DNA of 7,427 nt from Candidatus Jidaibacter sp. (GTDB lineage Bacteria; Pseudomonadota; Alphaproteobacteria; Rickettsiales; Midichloriaceae): NCBI GenBank assembly GCA_021298045.1, contig JAJTHY010000104.1:1-7427 (forward strand). The letters are read 5' to 3'. A program made the position numbers and the translations under genes. Below the pieces are notes generated by a model. The model searched no databases, had not been told where the DNA came from, and saw only the letters and a list, made by a program, of their open reading frames with translations. Shown here piece by piece: positions 5,752 through 7,427 of the stretch. Within the stretch, counting starts at the first letter, position 1. The number at the start of each line of letters is the position of its first letter.

Positions 5752-7427
5752 TCACTTACCCTTTGCAGCTTCTTCTGCATTCTCATCACGCAAGTATTTA
5801 AAAGCAACATTTTGATTAAAGTATTTAAAATGATTATTACTAGCGAGACCACTATCGGTTTTAATGGAATTCATAAAATCTTCACTCATATGGGCCATAA
5901 GCAAAATGGCAGTTGGCGAAGAGCTAGAAGTAAATTGTTTTGCACATAAGGTAAGCAAATCTTCCTGTTTTACACCTTGCTTGCTTGTGTCTAAAATTAT
6001 ACCGCAACTTAGCAACGGGTATATGTGTTCAAAGCGCTGCCCTTCAAGGCATTTAGTGAGCAATACTCCTTTTTGTTGTATACTGACAAGCTTGCCATTC
6101 AAAAAGCCATGGAATTGCTCTACTTCTCCAAAATCAGAAATCTTCATCCCATCCACTTTGTATTCTTGAGGTTTGTAATTCCTTTTTTTCTCTCTAGCCG
6201 CAACAAGTTGATTATATTGATTTGCTATCTCTTTCGCTTCTTTATCGGTTCCTGCTATTTTTTCATTCAGCTTATCTAATGCTTCTTTTTGCTGCTCTAA
6301 GGCTTCTTTTGAAGTCGATAAAGTTCTCTGTATAGACTCTATGGTTGTTAAAGAGTGATTATAACTCTCCTGATTTCTTTTGATAGTCTCTGCTTCGGCC
6401 TTCTGAGTTATAAACTCCTGAGTCGATAACTCTGCTCGCCCATCCCATTTTGCCTTAAATTCTTCTTTCTGCTTTTCTAAATTCTCTCTATTTGCTTTAC
6501 TAATGGCTTTGCTACTATTTAATGATTTGCTATTTTCTACTATCATCTCATTAATTTTTACTATTTCCGCTTCTAGCTCTTCTCGTTTTGATAAAAGCAT
6601 AAACAACTCATGATCTGCCTTTAATAGTTCATCAAATTTAACATTAATATAAGCAGCATCTAATGCACTAACCAACAACTCCAATTCACCTTCAAGCTTT
6701 TTTATCTCTTTAGAGACTTCAGCATCTTTCAATATTGCGCTAGGAAGACGTGATACGGTTAAGTCTGAAGACATCGCCGTTTCCTTTTCTTCTTCCTTTG
6801 CTAAAGAAGCGTTTGTCCAGTTAGCCCTCTCACTCAATGCTTTTATAAAAAGATTTTTATATGGAGCCTGATTTATACTAGTTAATGCTGCAGGGAAAAT
6901 ATCTTCTATCGGTTTAGTTAAATATGCGTTAAAAATTATTGCTTCAAATGTTCTTGATTCAACAGTGTCTTTTTTTGCAGAGATAATGTCTTTTACCGAT
7001 AAGGCTTGTAGATCCCCAAGAAAAATCTCAACTAAATTGATGTGTAAAGACTTTGCTTTTTCATAAGTTTCTATGTCAAAACTCGCTCCCTTTTTTATAA
7101 GTGTTGAAACTATTTCTGTAACTTCATTATGATTGAATCTTTGACGATTTTTTTCGCTGCCATAGTAACCTATTAAATATTCTAGGATATTAATTTTAGC
7201 TACAGCCTCCGACTCATAAGGAAAGTCAGCAGCTTCTAATTGCTCTTGGGTTATAGAGCCACAAAAATTGATTTTTGATTCATCTAGAGTTTTCACATAA
7301 TCGATTAAAGGCGTACCATCAGCCCCAATAAAAGCACCAACATAGGCTATGCCTTGGGAATAAACTTTGCCGTTACCATTTATCGCGGAAATAATTCTTT
7401 CAAAAATATTTTTCTCATCAAGCTTTC
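5752..7427 (-). CDS. Large coiled-coil protein with ankyrin-like flanks, 5' end outside window
   Basis: The frame is open from the right edge to the TGA at 5752-5754, about 557 codons. Only one possible start codon, a GTG at 7294-7296, lies in its first 44 codons. It has no ribosome binding site, and the 43 codons before it read like normal protein (for example FERIISAINGNGK, GAFIGADGTPLIDY), so the true start is probably beyond the window. Numbering from that GTG, residues 30-95 resemble worn ankyrin repeats (EIVSTLIKKGASFD). Residues about 190-375 (DNA roughly 6172-6729) are a long charged coiled coil rich in Glu, Lys, Gln and Ala heptads. Residues 395-460 return to an ankyrin-like helical pattern (CLEGQRFEHIYPLLSCGIILD). 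The protein ends EEAAKGK, with no membrane segment or signal in the visible part. It may be a structural or host-interaction protein; no named family was recognised and the function is unknown. Confidence 0.75.
   Translation of the reverse strand, partial: KLDEKNIFERIISAINGNGKVYSQGIAYVGAFIGADGTPLIDYVKTLDESKINFCGSITQEQLEAADFPYESEAVAKINILEYLIGYYGSEKNRQRFNHNEVTEIVSTLIKKGASFDIETYEKAKSLHINLVEIFLGDLQALSVKDIISAKKDTVESRTFEAIIFNAYLTKPIEDIFPAALTSINQAPYKNLFIKALSERANWTNASLAKEEEKETAMSSDLTVSRLPSAILKDAEVSKEIKKLEGELELLVSALDAAYINVKFDELLKADHELFMLLSKREELEAEIVKINEMIVENSKSLNSSKAISKANRENLEKQKEEFKAKWDGRAELSTQEFITQKAEAETIKRNQESYNHSLTTIESIQRTLSTSKEALEQQKEALDKLNEKIAGTDKEAKEIANQYNQLVAAREKKRNYKPQEYKVDGMKISDFGEVEQFHGFLNGKLVSIQQKGVLLTKCLEGQRFEHIYPLLSCGIILDTSKQGVKQEDLLTLCAKQFTSSSSPTAILLMAHMSEDFMNSIKTDSGLASNNHFKYFNQNVAFKYLRDENAEEAAKGK

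Overview
The window is AT-rich DNA from a Gram-negative bacterium, most likely an alphaproteobacterium of the intracellular Holosporales or Rickettsiales-like type. The clearest evidence is the ispG product. It has the long linker between its cysteine motifs and the sequence around CPGCGRTTS and MGCIVNGPGESKHSDIGIS that I associate with alphaproteobacterial IspG. A trimeric-type porin and a lipoprotein show that the cell has an outer membrane. The intracellular lifestyle is inferred from unfamiliar ankyrin-like and coiled-coil proteins around a single housekeeping gene, and is less certain than the alphaproteobacterial call.

Layout from left to right: a short non-coding stretch with an imperfect palindrome (1-148); a porin gene on the minus strand (149-1456); an unrecognised ankyrin-like protein with a C-terminal membrane tail, minus strand (1571-2368, called paralogue A); a divergent intergenic region with a good promoter candidate on each strand (about 2391-2483); ispG, the only plus-strand gene (2512-3783); a perfect 17-bp inverted repeat bridging the convergent ends of ispG and the next gene (3752-3807); a second, soluble member of the ankyrin-like family, minus strand (3807-4565, paralogue B); an AU-rich inverted repeat beside the ribosome binding site of B; a lipoprotein gene with a long disordered body, minus strand (4646-5524), with a candidate promoter and a leader of about 150 nt; and a large coiled-coil protein, minus strand (5752 to the right edge), whose 5' end lies outside the window.

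Functional links are limited. IspG makes the isoprenoid precursor HMBPP in the cytoplasm, and the porin and lipoprotein belong to the envelope. Genes A and B are paralogues (shared IVNLAGL motif, ankyrin-like helix pair and similar C-terminal half). They lie in the same orientation on either side of ispG, which suggests duplication of a lineage-specific gene followed by rearrangement or insertion. I do not see a complete novel system such as a defence island, CRISPR array or mobile element. The points worth a second look are the A/B family, the tail anchor present only in A, the inverted repeat written into the 3' end of ispG, and the truncated coiled-coil protein. No tRNA, rRNA, transposase or attachment site was recognised. 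No gene-free stretch exceeds about 230 bases.
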